Assembly: GCF_030814655.1 (NCBI RefSeq)
Contig: NZ_JAUSVK010000001.1
Coordinates: forward strand, 4,223,001-4,287,000
Direction of reading: 5' to 3'
Source of the DNA: Labrys monachus
GTDB taxonomy: Bacteria; Pseudomonadota; Alphaproteobacteria; Rhizobiales; Labraceae
DNA length: 64,000 nucleotides
This document shows positions 28,596 through 50,810 of this stretch, piece after piece; position 1 is the first letter of the stretch; every line of letters begins with the position of its first letter. The notes below the pieces were generated by a model that was not told where the DNA came from, made no database searches, and was given only the letters and a program-made list of their open reading frames with translations. The translations under genes were made by a program, and so were the position numbers.

Positions 28596-29429
28596 TTACT
28601 TCTTCTTGACGTGGCGCGACGAGACAACAAACTTGTCCGTCGCCTTGTTCGAACGCGTCTTCTTGCCCTTGGTCGGCTTGCCCCAGGGCGTAACGGGATG
28701 ACGGCCACCCGAGGTACGGCCTTCGCCGCCGCCATGGGGATGGTCGATCGGGTTCATGGCAACGCCGCGAACCGAAGGCTTGATGCCGAGCCAGCGCGAA
28801 CGACCCGCCTTGCCGAGCGAGATGTTCATATGGTCCTGGTTCGAAACCGCGCCGACGGTGGCGAAGCAGCTCGACAGCACCAGGCGCTGCTCGCCCGAAT
28901 TGAGGCGCAGGATGACGTAGGAGCCATCGCGGCCGGCAATCTGGGCATAGCTGCCGGCAGAACGGGCGATCGCGCCGCCACGGCCGAGCTTGAGCTCGAC
29001 ATTGTGCACGATCGTGCCGACCGGCATCGCCGACATCGGCATCGCATTGCCCGGCTTCACGTCGGCCGAGGCGCTCGCGATCACCTTGTCGCCGACGCCC
29101 AGGCGCTGCGGCGCCAGGATGTAGGCCTGCTCACCGTCCGCATAGGAGATGAGCGCGATGAAGGCCGTGCGGTTCGGATCATATTCGATCCGCTCGACGG
29201 TGCCCTGCACGTCAAGCTTGCGGCGCTTGAAGTCGACGATGCGATAGGTCCGCTTGTGGCCGCCCGACTTGCGGAACGACGTGGTGCGGCCCGTATTGTT
29301 GCGGCCGCCCGACTTGCTCAGACCTTCGGTCAAGATCTTGACCGGCGCTCCCTTGTAGAGGGCGGAGCGGTCGACCAGCACGAGCTGGCGCAGGCCCGGC
29401 GTAACCGGCTTGTAACTTTTGAGAGCCAT
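28596..29429 (-). CDS. rplB: 50S ribosomal protein L2
   Basis: The 277-residue protein has the L2 RNA-binding domain and the C-terminal signature [20 protein letters not shown]. The conserved histidine in that motif lies near the peptidyl-transferase centre. It follows rplW by 28 bases. Confidence 0.98.
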   Translation of the reverse strand: MALKSYKPVTPGLRQLVLVDRSALYKGAPVKILTEGLSKSGGRNNTGRTTSFRKSGGHKRTYRIVDFKRRKLDVQGTVERIEYDPNRTAFIALISYADGEQAYILAPQRLGVGDKVIASASADVKPGNAMPMSAMPVGTIVHNVELKLGRGGAIARSAGSYAQIAGRDGSYVILRLNSGEQRLVLSSCFATVGAVSNQDHMNISLGKAGRSRWLGIKPSVRGVAMNPIDHPHGGGEGRTSGGRHPVTPWGKPTKGKKTRSNKATDKFVVSSRHVKKK

Positions 29430-29457
29430 TGGTCTCTCTCCCTTTCCGGTCCGCGCC

Positions 29458-29754
29458 TCAGAGGCCCGTCGTCACGTCGATCGTCTGGCCTTCGGCCAAA
29501 GTCACGATCGCGCGCTTGACGTCGCTCTGGGTGCCAATCGTACCCTTGAATCGCTTGATCTTGCCCTTGCGGATGAGCGTGTTGACGCCCATCACCTTGA
29601 CATTGAACAGCTTCTCGACGGCGGCCTTGATTTGCGGCTTGGTCGCTTCCTTGCGGACGCGGAAAACCACCTGGTTGAGTTCCGTATGGGCCGTCGTCTT
29701 TTCCGTGATCACCGGGGACAGGATCACGTCGTAATGCCTGACATCGGTGCTCAT
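29458..29754 (-). CDS. rplW: 50S ribosomal protein L23
   Basis: The 98-residue product has the L23 strands around [19 protein letters not shown] and the internal loop INVxxxx-type region [19 protein letters not shown]23 docks trigger factor and the signal recognition particle at the tunnel exit. Its start overlaps the rplD stop by four bases. Confidence 0.97.
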   Translation of the reverse strand: MSTDVRHYDVILSPVITEKTTAHTELNQVVFRVRKEATKPQIKAAVEKLFNVKVMGVNTLIRKGKIKRFKGTIGTQSDVKRAIVTLAEGQTIDVTTGL

Positions 29755-30371
29755 TTGAATCGTGCCTCCAGCGCGTCGACGGCCGCCTTGGTCAGCACGA
29801 GGCTGTCGCGGCGCAGAATGTCGTAAACATTGATGCCCTGCACCGGCAACACGTCCACATTCGGGATGTTGCGGGCGGCCAGAGCGAACTTCTGATCGAC
29901 CTCGGCTCCGTCGATGACGAGAACATTGGCCAGGCCCCGCTTCGAGAACGTGTCCCTCAGCGCCTTGGTCTTGATCTCGTCGACCGCAGCCTTGTCGAGA
30001 ATGATCAGCTGCTGCGTCTTCGCCTTGGACGAGAGCGCATGCTTGAGGCCAAGCGCCCGCACCTTCTTCGGCAAATCATGGGCATGGGAGCGCACCACCG
30101 GCCCGAAGGCGCGGCCGCCGCCACGGAACTGCGGCGCGGAAGCCGCACCGTGACGAGCGCCGCCGGTGCCCTTCTGCTTGTACAGCTTCTTCTTGGTCCG
30201 ATCGATCTCCGACCGGCCGAGCGTCTTGTGCGTGCCGGCCTGGCGCTTGGCCAATTGCCAGCGCACGACGCGCTGAAGGATGTCCGCACGCGGCTCGAGA
30301 CCGAAGATCTCGTCCGACAGCGTCACGGAGCCGGTCTCGGATCCGTCAAGAGTGGTAATCGAAAGTTTCAT
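29751..30371 (-). CDS. rplD: 50S ribosomal protein L4
   Basis: From [16 protein letters not shown] the product is 206 residues. The extended loop [20 protein letters not shown] reaches the exit tunnel. In E. coli L4 also represses its own S10 operon through the leader; here S10 lies downstream of tuf1 in a longer unit and no L4 leader hairpin was recognised. Ten bases separate it from rplC. Confidence 0.97.
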   Translation of the reverse strand: MKLSITTLDGSETGSVTLSDEIFGLEPRADILQRVVRWQLAKRQAGTHKTLGRSEIDRTKKKLYKQKGTGGARHGAASAPQFRGGGRAFGPVVRSHAHDLPKKVRALGLKHALSSKAKTQQLIILDKAAVDEIKTKALRDTFSKRGLANVLVIDGAEVDQKFALAARNIPNVDVLPVQGINVYDILRRDSLVLTKAAVDALEARFK

Positions 30372-30381
30372 CGGCTCCTCC

Positions 30382-31086
30382 TCACTCGCCGGCCGCTGCG
30401 ACTGCAGCTTCTGGCAAGCGGAACGCGCCGGGCTTCGGCGCCGCTTCCGGCAACTGCTTCTTGACGGCGTCGCGCACCAGGATCCAGCCGCCCTTGGCGC
30501 CGGGAACGGCACCCTCGACGAGGATGAGGCCGCGATCGACATCAGTACGGACGACCTTGAGGTTCATCGTGGTGACGCGCTCGTCACCGAGATGGCCCGC
30601 CATCTTCTTGCCGGCGAACGTCTTGCCGGGGTCCTGGCGTTGACCCGTCGAACCATGGGCACGATGGGTCACCGAGTTGCCGTGGGTCGCGCGATGGCCG
30701 CTGAAATTCCAGCGCTTCATCGAGCCGGCGAAGCCCTTGCCGATCGTCGTACCGGTGACGTCGACGAACTGGCCGGGGACGAAATGGTCGGCAGTGATGG
30801 TGGCGCCGACCGGAATCATGCCGGTTTCCGGCACGCGGAATTCGACGATCTTACGCTTGGGCTCCACATTGGCGACAGCAAAATGGCCACGCTGCGCCTT
30901 GGTCGTATTCTTGACCTTAGCAAAGCCGGCGCCGAGCTGCAGCGCGGTATACCCGTTCTTGTCGTTGGTCCGGTGGGCGACGACCTGGCAGCCGTCAAGC
31001 CGGAGAACTGTGACCGGTACATGCTCGCCTGCGTCGTTGTAAACGCGGCTCATGCCGATCTTCTGTGCAATGACACCAGAACGCAT
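30382..31086 (-). CDS. rplC: 50S ribosomal protein L3
   Basis: The 234-residue product begins [16 protein letters not shown]. The family signature around [20 protein letters not shown] and the tunnel loop with [20 protein letters not shown] are present. The C terminus is extended by a Pro/Ala-rich tail ([19 protein letters not shown]), common in Hyphomicrobiales. It lies 31 bases after rpsJ. Confidence 0.97.
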   Translation of the reverse strand: MRSGVIAQKIGMSRVYNDAGEHVPVTVLRLDGCQVVAHRTNDKNGYTALQLGAGFAKVKNTTKAQRGHFAVANVEPKRKIVEFRVPETGMIPVGATITADHFVPGQFVDVTGTTIGKGFAGSMKRWNFSGHRATHGNSVTHRAHGSTGQRQDPGKTFAGKKMAGHLGDERVTTMNLKVVRTDVDRGLILVEGAVPGAKGGWILVRDAVKKQLPEAAPKPGAFRLPEAAVAAAGE

Positions 31087-31117
31087 GGCGTTCGTTCCTA
31101 AGCCTAGAGGAGCCTGA

Positions 31118-31426
31118 TCAGAGTTTGATCTCGACGTCCACGCCTGCGGCGAGGTCGAGCTTCATGAGCGCGTCCACGGTCTGCGGGGTGGGGTCTACGA
31201 TGTCGAGCAGGCGCTTATGGGTGCGCATCTCGAACTGCTCACGCGATTTTTTGTCGACGTGCGGCGAGCGGTTCACCGTGTATTTCTCGATCCGCGTCGG
31301 GAGCGGAATTGGTCCGCGAACAGCGGCGCCAGTGCGCTTGGCCGTGGAAACAATCTCGCGGGTCGACGCATCGAGGATACGATGGTCGAACGCTTTGAGG
31401 CGGATGCGGATGTTCTGGCCGTTCAT
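31118..31426 (-). CDS. rpsJ: 30S ribosomal protein S10
   Basis: From [19 protein letters not shown] the product is 102 residues. The loop that contacts NusB in antitermination complexes, [19 protein letters not shown], is intact. It lies 66 bases after tuf1, so transcription very likely continues from the str genes into the S10 genes. The longer open frame upstream adds no family similarity. Confidence 0.97.
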   Translation of the reverse strand: MNGQNIRIRLKAFDHRILDASTREIVSTAKRTGAAVRGPIPLPTRIEKYTVNRSPHVDKKSREQFEMRTHKRLLDIVDPTPQTVDALMKLDLAAGVDVEIKL

Positions 31427-31492
31427 GCCCTGACTCCGAAATGTTTGGCGCGCCGCCAAACGGCGCGCCGACAATGCGCTTGATTGAAGATC

Positions 31493-32683
<1,191 letters not shown>

Positions 32684-32738
32684 CGGGGCCTCCTTCACCT
32701 GTCGCCGAAACGGCGGATGAACCTAGTAACGAAATGGA

Positions 32739-34814
32739 TCAGGCGTACTTCGCCTGGATTTCAGCAGCGACGTTGGACGGCGCCTGTTCGTAGTGGTCGA
32801 ACTGCATCGTGTAGCTGGCACGGCCCTGGGTGAAGGAGCGCAACTGGTTGACGTAGCCGAACATGTTCATGAGCGGGACCATGGCATTCACGACATTCGC
32901 GTTGCCGCGCATGTCCTGGCCCTGGATCTGGCCGCGACGAGAGTTGAGATCGCCGATGACCGAGCCGGTATATTCTTCCGGAGTCACCACCTCGACCTTC
33001 ATGACCGGCTCGAGCAGGACCGAACCGCCCTTCTGCAGGCCTTCACGAAGAGCCGCGCGAGACGCGATTTCGAACGCCAGGGCCGAAGAGTCGACTTCAT
33101 GGTAGGCGCCGTCGATCAGCGTGACCTTGACGTCCACCACCGGGAAGCCGGCGACGATGCCTGCGCCCAGAACCGAATTGAGGCCCTTTTCGACGCCCGG
33201 GATGTATTCCTTGGGCACCGAACCGCCGATGACCTTCGACTCGAACTCGAAGCCCTTGCCCGGCTCGTTCGGCTCGACGATGAACTTGACGCGAGCGAAC
33301 TGGCCGGTACCACCGGTCTGCTTCTTGTGGGTGTAGTCGATCTCGGCCCGCTTGGTGATCTTCTCGCGGAAGGCCACCTGCGGAGCGCCGACATTGACGT
33401 CGACCTTGTGCGTCCTGCGCAGGATGTCGACCTTGATGTCGAGATGGAGCTCGCCCATGCCCTTGATGATGGTCTGGCCGGATTCCTGGTCGGTCGACAC
33501 GCGGAAGGACGGATCCTCCGCGGCCAGCTTGACCAGAGCCAGGGCCATCTTTTCCTGGTCCGCCTTGGTCTTCGGCTCGACCGCCATCTCGATGACGGGC
33601 TCGGGGAATTCCATGCGCTCCAGGATGACCGGATGGGCCGGATCGCACAGCGTGTCGCCGGTGCGGGTATCCTTCAGGCCGACGAGGGCGACGATATCGC
33701 CCGCATAGGCCTCGGCAATTTCCACGCGGTCATTGGCATGCATGAGAACCATGCGGCCGACACGCTCGTTCTTTTCGCGGGTCGAGTTGAGGAGCGAAAC
33801 GCCCTTCTGGAGCTTGCCGGAATAAATGCGGCAGAAGGTCAGGACACCATACTGGTCGTCCATGATCTTGAAGCCGAGAATCGCAAGCGGGGCGCTGTCC
33901 GAGGACGGACGCTCGACTTCCTCGTCGTTGCGCGGATCGATACCCTTGATCGCCGGGCGGTCGAGCGGCGACGGCAGATAGTCGACGACCGCGTCGAGCA
34001 GCGTCTGCACGCCCTTGTTCTTGAACGCCGAACCGGCCAGGACCGGGTAGAAGGCGCTGGTCAGCACCGCCTTACGAATCAGGCGCTTGAGGGTCGGCTC
34101 GTCCGGCTCGGTACCATCCAGATAGGCCGTCATCGCATCGTCGTCGAGTTCGACGGCAGCTTCGATCAGGGCCAGGCGATATTCCGCGGCCCTTTCCTTC
34201 AGGTCATCCGGAATTTCGGCATTCATGTCGAATTCGGCGCCCAGCGCCTCGCCGGTCCAGACGACGGCCTTCATGCGGACGAGGTCGACGATACCCTTGA
34301 AGTTCGCTTCGGAGCCGATCGGCAGCTGGATCGGAACCGGCTTGGCCCCGAGGCGCTTCACGATATCGTCCAGGCACTTGTAGAAATCGGCGCCCGTCTT
34401 ATCCATCTTGTTGGCGAAGACGATGCGCGGAACCTTGTACTTGTCACCCTGGCGCCAGACCGTCTCGGTCTGCGGTTCGACACCCTGGTTGGAATCGAGC
34501 ACGCAGACGGCACCGTCGAGCACACGCAGCGAACGCTCGACTTCGATGGTGAAGTCGACGTGGCCGGGCGTGTCGATGATGTTCAGGCGTTTGCCGGCCC
34601 AGTGAGCCGTGGTCGCAGCCGAAGTGATCGTGATGCCGCGCTCCTGCTCCTGCTCCATGAAATCCATGGTGGCAGCGCCGTCATGCACTTCGCCGATCTT
34701 GTGCGACTTGCCGGTGTAGTAGAGAATCCGCTCAGTGGTCGTGGTCTTGCCGGCGTCGATATGCGCCATGATACCGAAATTGCGGTAGTCCTCGATCGCG
34801 TGCGTGCGGGCCAT
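32739..34814 (-). CDS. fusA: Elongation factor G
   Basis: EF-G drives ribosomal translocation using GTP. The 691-residue product has the P-loop [12 protein letters not shown] (18-29 region), switch [11 protein letters not shown] and [11 protein letters not shown], then domains II-V, ending in the EF-G C-terminal fold with [20 protein letters not shown]. No extra domain or truncation. It lies 28 bases after rpsG. Confidence 0.98.
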   Translation of the reverse strand: MARTHAIEDYRNFGIMAHIDAGKTTTTERILYYTGKSHKIGEVHDGAATMDFMEQEQERGITITSAATTAHWAGKRLNIIDTPGHVDFTIEVERSLRVLDGAVCVLDSNQGVEPQTETVWRQGDKYKVPRIVFANKMDKTGADFYKCLDDIVKRLGAKPVPIQLPIGSEANFKGIVDLVRMKAVVWTGEALGAEFDMNAEIPDDLKERAAEYRLALIEAAVELDDDAMTAYLDGTEPDEPTLKRLIRKAVLTSAFYPVLAGSAFKNKGVQTLLDAVVDYLPSPLDRPAIKGIDPRNDEEVERPSSDSAPLAILGFKIMDDQYGVLTFCRIYSGKLQKGVSLLNSTREKNERVGRMVLMHANDRVEIAEAYAGDIVALVGLKDTRTGDTLCDPAHPVILERMEFPEPVIEMAVEPKTKADQEKMALALVKLAAEDPSFRVSTDQESGQTIIKGMGELHLDIKVDILRRTHKVDVNVGAPQVAFREKITKRAEIDYTHKKQTGGTGQFARVKFIVEPNEPGKGFEFESKVIGGSVPKEYIPGVEKGLNSVLGAGIVAGFPVVDVKVTLIDGAYHEVDSSALAFEIASRAALREGLQKGGSVLLEPVMKVEVVTPEEYTGSVIGDLNSRRGQIQGQDMRGNANVVNAMVPLMNMFGYVNQLRSFTQGRASYTMQFDHYEQAPSNVAAEIQAKYA

Positions 34815-34842
34815 CGTCTGATCCTCAATCCTGTCTTCAGGC

Positions 34843-35699
<857 letters not shown>

Positions 35700-35963
35700 C
35701 GTTCGCCCTTCAACTTCGATTGGCACGCCCGTCACGGCCGCACCTGCTTTGCCTTGCATGAGGAACCCACGCAAAACGAAACCGCGCCAGCTTCCCTTGT
35801 CGGGGATGCAAGCGCGACACCCACAGAGGACCGCCGCGCTTTCACGCAGAGGTCATGACCGGAACTGTGTCTGATAGCCCGGAGGCAGCGTTTAAGCGAT
35901 CGGTTCCGCGTCTTGACGACAGCAGGAACAACACAGCTTACCGCCTGCCCTGAAAGTAGGCTG

Positions 35964-35992
35964 TCTTTAGCTGCCGACTCGCCCCACGTCAA
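35964..35992 (-). promoter_or_regulatory. Predicted promoter of the str operon (rpsL-rpsG-fusA-tuf)
   Basis: On the minus strand TTGACG (35987-35992) and TAAAGA (35964-35969) are separated by exactly 17 bases. It stands about 110 bases beyond the rpoC terminator and is the best sigma-70 match in this gap. Confidence 0.75.
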
Positions 35993-36099
35993 GCACGAAG
36001 CGTGTCAAAAAGCCCGGAAATGCAGTTTCTGGCCGGGAAAGCCGATAATGCGCCGGCGCGCACCGATCCATCGCGCGGGAGCCGGGCGGTAGCCCGGTA

Positions 36100-36133
36100 T
36101 CAAAAGAAAGGGCGGCCCGCTGGCGGGCCGCCC
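36100..36133 (-). terminator. Intrinsic terminator after rpoC
   Basis: On the minus strand an 11-bp GC stem (GGGCGGCCCGC paired with GCGGGCCGCCC) with a 2-base centre runs into CTTTCTTTTG. It lies 29 bases past the rpoC stop codon and ends the rplJ-rplL-rpoB-rpoC unit. Confidence 0.88.
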
Positions 36134-36161
36134 CCTTATCGATGCGCGTCCTGCACCGGCG

Positions 36162-40361
<4,200 letters not shown>

Positions 40362-40494
40362 GGCCGTCTCCAGGTTTGCACGAATGCGGGGGCAGCGCCC
40401 CCGTCCGCGCGGATGAAATCATCAAAAGGACCGACCCGGAGCGGCGAACCGCTCCGGGGCATGGTCACTGCATGGGAACCGATACCCGTCGCGC

Positions 40495-44616
<4,122 letters not shown>

Positions 44617-44930
44617 GTGGTCCTCGTCCCTTCATGCGACACGATGGAACAGCCCGGCGCTGCGCCATCGATGCCACAAGCATCTGATCCCGCAGGCGAA
44701 GGCGCCGACGCCCCCTCACCTGCCCGGCGGCGTTCCGCTCGCACGGAACTCCGCATAAATTACGGCCGGCTGGCGCCGCCCCTTCGCCCTTTGCAACGGC
44801 GGATCGCAAAACCCCTCCGGGATTCTCCGATTCGCCGTCTCCGCCCCGAGGACAGCCCCTGCCCGGGCGCCTCAAACGCGGAAAAGGCCCCGGGGAATCC
44901 CCGGAGCCGTAACGCCTGACGCAAGCTCTC
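44617..44930 (-). promoter_or_regulatory. rplL-rpoB intergenic region
   Basis: The 314-base gap begins with the attenuator-like hairpin at 44881-44908. The remainder holds no coding frame with a ribosome-binding site and no convincing -35/-10 pair on the minus strand. Confidence 0.5.
44881..44908 (-). terminator. Attenuator-like hairpin between rplL and rpoB
   Basis: On the minus strand a 10-bp stem with one mismatch (GGCTCCGGGG against CCCCGGGGCC) and a 3-base loop is followed by TTTTCC. It lies 22 bases past the rplL stop codon. The short T-tract suggests partial termination, which would make rplJ-rplL expressed above rpoBC. Confidence 0.7.
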
Positions 44931-45305
<375 letters not shown>

Positions 45306-45358
45306 GGTCCATTCTTCCTAAATTCTGGTTCGTACCGGTTATCGGGTTGCGAACGGCC

Positions 45359-45877
45359 TTACGCCGCTTCGTCTCGCTTGGCATAAGCCTCGAACACACG
45401 GGCCAGCTTGGCAGCCGGCGCGGTGACGACCTGAGCAACCTTGGTCGCCGGAGCCTGGATAAGGCCGACGAGCTTGGCGCGCAGTTCATCGAGTGACGGC
45501 AAGGTCGCGAGGGCCTTGACGCCGTCCGTGTCCAAGGAGGTCTTGCCCATCGCGCCGCCCAGGATAACGAACTTGTCGTTGCCCTTGGCGAAGTCGACGG
45601 CGACCTTGGGTGCTGCCACCGGATCGCTCGAATAAGCGATCAGGGTCGGCCCCTTCAGAAGGGGCGCGATGCTGGCAACATCCGTGCCATCGAGAGCGAT
45701 CTTGGCGAGGCGGTTCTTTGCGACCTTCACGGTCGCGCCAGCCTGCTTCATCTGCTTGCGCAGCTTCTGCATCTGGGCGACGGTCAGGCCGGAATAGTGA
45801 GCTACGACGACCACTCCGGAAGCCTTGAAGACCTCCTGGAGAAAGCCGATGAACTCCTGCTTTTCCGCTCTTTCCAC
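45359..45877 (-). CDS. rplJ: 50S ribosomal protein L10
   Basis: The 172-residue product begins with a GTG codon ([18 protein letters not shown]). The N-terminal rRNA-binding domain includes [20 protein letters not shown], and the C-terminal helix binds L7/L12 dimers. In E. coli the L10-L12 complex represses translation at the rplJ leader. Here a long leader of about 435 bases from a strong promoter precedes the gene, and the same control is plausible. Confidence 0.97.
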   Translation of the reverse strand: MERAEKQEFIGFLQEVFKASGVVVVAHYSGLTVAQMQKLRKQMKQAGATVKVAKNRLAKIALDGTDVASIAPLLKGPTLIAYSSDPVAAPKVAVDFAKGNDKFVILGGAMGKTSLDTDGVKALATLPSLDELRAKLVGLIQAPATKVAQVVTAPAAKLARVFEAYAKRDEAA

Positions 45878-46320
45878 GTTGCTCTCTCCGGTTGCAGCTC
45901 TTCGTCAGAACGAAAAGCTGACCGTTGCACTTTGCCGCCTCCATACCCTCCGGCGAACCGGCGTGCTGAAGGCGACGCTCGAGTGCCTGTCCCCCGTCAC
46001 CGGCGTGCGTCAATATGACACATGCCTTGCGGTTTCAGGTGCGTCGGATCGAACCAAGTCACGAGGCAGCCGCGAAACGGATACCAAAAACCGGTCTTCC
46101 CCGTCTATGCAGGCAAAAAGAGCGCCCTTTCAGGCGTTTCTTTGCAAATTAAGCGGGTTTCCCCGCGCCTGCAGTCTCGGACAGGACATGGCCGCCCGGG
46201 CTTGAAAAACTTCCCCGCCCGTTCGGCCAGTCTAAAATCCGGATAACTCCGGACAGCAAAATCCCGGGCCGCTTGCGCACCCCAGGTTCATGAACCTTTG
46301 ATCAGTTCAGTGAGAGTCGC

Positions 46321-46349
46321 GATATAAGGCCTCGGACGCCAAATGCCAA
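46321..46349 (-). promoter_or_regulatory. Predicted promoter of rplJ-rplL-rpoB-rpoC
   Basis: On the minus strand TTGGCA (46344-46349) and TATATC (46321-46326) are spaced by 17 bases, about 70 bases beyond the rplA terminator. Confidence 0.7.
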
Positions 46350-46415
46350 GAGCTAATTCGAGGCTCTCCGCCATATTGTGGCATACCGGCCGAAGCGGCC
46401 ACGCGCCGCGGGCGC

Positions 46416-46442
46416 AAAAAAGCCCCGCCACAGAGGCGGGGC
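46416..46442 (-). terminator. Intrinsic terminator after rplA
   Basis: On the minus strand an 8-bp stem GCCCCGCC/GGCGGGGC with a 5-base TCTGT loop is followed by six T (46416-46421). It lies about 20 bases past the rplA stop codon. Confidence 0.92.
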
Positions 46443-46462
46443 CCGATGTCGTCGTCGGCCGC

Positions 46463-47161
<699 letters not shown>

Positions 47162-47165
47162 CATA

Positions 47166-47597
47166 TCACCCGACGATCTCGAGGCCCATAGACTGGGCGG
47201 AACCCTTCACCATTGCCATGGCCGCTTCGACCGTATCGCAATTGAGGTCAGGCAGCTTCTTGGTGGCGATCTCACGGATCTGGTCGATCGTGATCTGGCC
47301 CGCCTTGGCACCCTTGCCCGGCGTCTGCGAACCGGACTTGATGCCCGCAGCTTCCTTCACGAAGAAGGAAACCGGCGGCAGCTTGAGTTCGAAGGTGAAC
47401 GAGCGGTCCTGATAGGCGGTGATGATGACGGGAATCGGCGTTCCCTTCGTCATCTGCGCCGTGCGCGCATTGAAGGCCTTGCAGAATTCCATGATGTTCA
47501 GACCGCGCTGGCCGAGCGCGGGGCCGATCGGCGGCGACGGGTTGGCAGAACCCGCCGGCACCTGCAGCTTGACGTAGCCGGTAATCTTCTTCGCCAT
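47166..47597 (-). CDS. rplK: 50S ribosomal protein L11
   Basis: The 143-residue product has the N-terminal domain with the Pro-rich [19 protein letters not shown] (the thiostrepton-site region) and the C-terminal rRNA-binding domain around [19 protein letters not shown]. It stands 230 bases after nusG; no convincing promoter was read in that gap, so it is probably co-transcribed with secE-nusG. Confidence 0.97.
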   Translation of the reverse strand: MAKKITGYVKLQVPAGSANPSPPIGPALGQRGLNIMEFCKAFNARTAQMTKGTPIPVIITAYQDRSFTFELKLPPVSFFVKEAAGIKSGSQTPGKGAKAGQITIDQIREIATKKLPDLNCDTVEAAMAMVKGSAQSMGLEIVG

Positions 47598-47827
47598 TTA
47601 TTGCTCCTGAGCGGGTTGCCCCGCGGTTGATGGCCATCGCTGTGGCCGGAGTTCGCGGTTCGGTTCCGCCGGACGGCGACAAGCCCGGCCTCCCCTCCCG
47701 CGACGTCGTACCAGCGGCCGAATGCGATCGCATCGGACCACCGGACACCTGCGATCTTCAGGGCGAAATCGACGATTTCGCGAAGATCGGCAAGGGCTGG
47801 GGGTGCTTCCGCAGCCCCCTCGGCAGA

Positions 47828-48361
47828 TCAGAGCTTCTCGACCTGCGCATATTCGAGTTCGACCGGGGTCGCCCGGCCGAAGATGGAAACCGCCACCTTG
47901 AGGCGGGCACGGCTCTCGTCGACTTCCTCGACCACGCCGTTGAAGGAGGCGAAAGGACCGTCGGCGACACGCACCTGCTCGCCGACCTCGAAGCTGACGG
48001 AGGGCTTCGGACGCTCGACGCCGTCGGCGACCTGACCCTTGATGCGTTCGGCCTCACGATCGGGAATGGGTACCGGCTTGGCCTTGTCCGCCCCCAGGAA
48101 GCCTGTGACCTTCGGCGTGTTCTTGATGAGGTGATGCACCTCGTCGGTGAGTTCGCACTTCACCAGAACGTAGCCGGGAAAGAACTTGCGCTCGGTGTCG
48201 ACCTTGCGGCCGCGGCGCACCTCGACGACCTTCTCGGTCGGCACGAGGATCTCCTCGAACAGGTCAGACAGCCCGCGCTGCGCGACCTGCTCGCGGATCG
48301 ACTGAGCCACCTTGTTCTCGAAGTTCGAATAGGCGTGAACGATATACCAGCGCTTGGCCAT
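47828..48361 (-). CDS. nusG: Transcription termination/antitermination protein NusG
   Basis: From [19 protein letters not shown] the product is 177 residues. The NGN domain includes [19 protein letters not shown], which clamps RNA polymerase. The C-terminal KOW domain reads [20 protein letters not shown] and contacts Rho or S10. An adjacent upstream ATG is equally near. It lies 12 bases after secE. Confidence 0.97.
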   Translation of the reverse strand: MAKRWYIVHAYSNFENKVAQSIREQVAQRGLSDLFEEILVPTEKVVEVRRGRKVDTERKFFPGYVLVKCELTDEVHHLIKNTPKVTGFLGADKAKPVPIPDREAERIKGQVADGVERPKPSVSFEVGEQVRVADGPFASFNGVVEEVDESRARLKVAVSIFGRATPVELEYAQVEKL

Positions 48362-48373
48362 CAACGATCGTCC

Positions 48374-48571
48374 TCAACGGCCAAGATTGATAAGGAAGCC
48401 GACACCGGCCTTCAGGACGGCATCGGTGACCGAAAAGAAGATCGCCATGACGGCAACGAAGATCACGACCATGATCGCCGTGATCACGGTTTCCCGGCGC
48501 GTCGGCCAGGTCACCTTGTTAGTTTCATTGCGGACCTGTTGCAGGAACTGCAACGGTGTCGTCTTTGCCAT
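48374..48571 (-). CDS. secE: Preprotein translocase subunit SecE
   Basis: The 65-residue product is the short single-span SecE. The amphipathic segment FLQQVRNETNKVTWPTRRET is followed by one membrane helix (about 30-50). It clamps SecY. It lies after tRNA-Trp on the same strand and is read through into nusG. Confidence 0.95.
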   Translation of the reverse strand: MAKTTPLQFLQQVRNETNKVTWPTRRETVITAIMVVIFVAVMAIFFSVTDAVLKAGVGFLINLGR

Positions 48572-48743
48572 CGTCCTACCGCCACCTCAGGCCGGACTTT
48601 CACGTCAGTCCAGCGCCTATGTCGAAATCCTGCCCTGCAAAAGCAAGACCGAGCCAATACAAAACCGAGGGTGCGGCGAAGCCCCATCCCCCGGCTACCG
48701 ATAAATCGCTGCGAAAGGAGGCAAATACCCCATCCGCGTGAAT

Positions 48744-48819
48744 TGGCAGGGGCAGCAGGGATCGAACCTGCGACCTACGGTTTTGGAGACCGTCGCTCTA
48801 CCAGCTGAGCTATACCCCT
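48744..48819 (-). tRNA. tRNA-Trp(CCA)
   Basis: The 76-base minus-strand sequence folds as a class I tRNA. The acceptor strand is AGGGGTA, the D arm AGCTCAGCTGGTAGAGC, the anticodon loop CTCCAAA (CCA) and the T loop GGTTCGATCC, with the CCA end encoded. It sits between tuf2 and secE and probably shares the secE transcript. Confidence 0.96.
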
Positions 48820-48840
48820 ACGCGATGCCCGCGCGGCGCT

Positions 48841-48869
48841 TACATAGCCGCGCAAATGGTTCGGCGCAA
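48841..48869 (-). promoter_or_regulatory. Predicted promoter of tRNA-Trp/secE/nusG
   Basis: On the minus strand TTGCGC (48864-48869) and TATGTA (48841-48846) are spaced by exactly 17 bases, 22 bases before the tRNA. Confidence 0.6.
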
Positions 48870-49019
48870 TCCCGTTGATGCGGACATCGCCGCAAAATTT
48901 GCGGCATCTCCCGGAGATGATGCCACACGACCGTGCCACAGGCCAGCGCCTCGGCGACACCGCCGCACGGCCTTAGAGAGGGCTCCGCGGCGCGCGCGCA
49001 GCCCTCGCGCCTCCGTAAA

Positions 49020-49047
49020 GCGAAACGGCGCAGCCGAGGCTGCGCCG
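49020..49047 (-). terminator. Terminator-like hairpin after tuf2
   Basis: A 10-bp perfect stem CGGCGCAGCC/GGCTGCGCCG with a TC centre is followed on the minus strand by TTTCGCTTT. It lies about 30 bases past the tuf2 stop. The interrupted T-tract makes it a moderate terminator. Confidence 0.65.
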
Positions 49048-49076
49048 GTTCCCGAGCGTGTCGAAACGATTTCGGC

Positions 49077-50267
<1,191 letters not shown>

Positions 50268-50415
50268 AGCCCCGGTTCCAGCATTGGAGGATTGGGTATT
50301 TCGCCGGTGCGAAATATCGCGCGGGTCGATAGGCGTTTTCGCAGCGGCACGCAACAAAAGATTGCTCCGCGCCGCGCCGCCCGCGCCCCGATAGACCGCC
50401 GTTCGAATCGTAAGA

Positions 50416-50489
50416 TGGAGCGGGTGAAGGGAATCGAACCCTCGTATTCAGCTTGGAAGGCTGCTGCTCTACCATTGAGCTACACCCGC
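50416..50489 (-). tRNA. tRNA-Gly(TCC)
   Basis: The 74-base minus-strand sequence has the acceptor stem GCGGGTG/CACCCGC, the D arm AGCTCAATGGTAGAGC and an anticodon loop around CTTCCAA (TCC), with the CCA end encoded. It lies 18 bases after tRNA-Tyr and is probably cotranscribed with it and tuf2. Confidence 0.96.
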
Positions 50490-50507
50490 GTCCCAACCGA
50501 TCGGACT

Positions 50508-50592
50508 TGGTGGAGGGGGTTGGATTCGAACCAACGTAGGCTGAGCCAACGGATTTACAGTCCGTCCCCTTTAACCACTCGGGCACCCCTCC
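50508..50592 (-). tRNA. tRNA-Tyr(GTA)
   Basis: The 85-base minus-strand sequence is a class II tRNA with a long variable arm. The acceptor strand is GGAGGGG, the anticodon loop ACTGTAAAT contains GTA, and CCA is encoded. It heads the tRNA-Tyr, tRNA-Gly, tuf2 transcript. Confidence 0.96.
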
Positions 50593-50671
50593 AAACCGTC
50601 CTTCGCAGCGCTGGTGACACCGCTGCGACCCGAAGCCGCCGAGTGGCGCGGCTGCTTCGTTCGAGGGCGTC

Positions 50672-50700
50672 CTTATGGTGACGCGGCGGGGACCTGTCAA
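50672..50700 (-). promoter_or_regulatory. Predicted promoter of tRNA-Tyr/tRNA-Gly/tuf2
   Basis: On the minus strand a perfect TTGACA (50695-50700) and CATAAG (50672-50677) are separated by 17 bases, about 80 bases before tRNA-Tyr. Confidence 0.65.
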
Positions 50701-50810
50701 CCGAAAAAGGCGAAATCCCTCGACCGACTTTCGCGCCCGGCGGATAACCAAACGATCGGGGCTTTTTTTGCGGCGCCAGCCATGCGATGGCAATTGTCCT
50801 GGAGGTATCG

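Larger units (their letters stand above)
35700..36161 (-). promoter_or_regulatory. rpoC-rpsL intergenic region with str leader
   Basis: The 462-base gap contains the rpoC terminator (36100-36133), a strong promoter (35964-35992) and then a leader of about 258 bases before rpsL. No small coding frame with a ribosome-binding site was found in the leader. The length of the leader leaves room for ribosomal-protein regulation, but no known structure was recognised. Confidence 0.55.
45878..46462 (-). promoter_or_regulatory. rplA-rplJ intergenic region: terminator, promoter and long rplJ leader
   Basis: This 585-base gap holds the rplA terminator, then the rplJ promoter (46321-46349), then about 435 bases of leader. 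Within the leader lie a perfect 14-bp palindrome (AGGTTCATGAACCT, 46284-46297) and a hairpin TCCGG-ATAACT-CCGGA (46238-46253, centre offset by one). No coding frame with a ribosome-binding site was found. The leader probably carries the L10-L12 autoregulatory site. Confidence 0.55.

Noticed and set aside
50293-50357. Longer N terminus for EF-Tu copy 2
   Set aside because: Copy 1 and all EF-Tu proteins start at MAKEKF; the extension has no counterpart.
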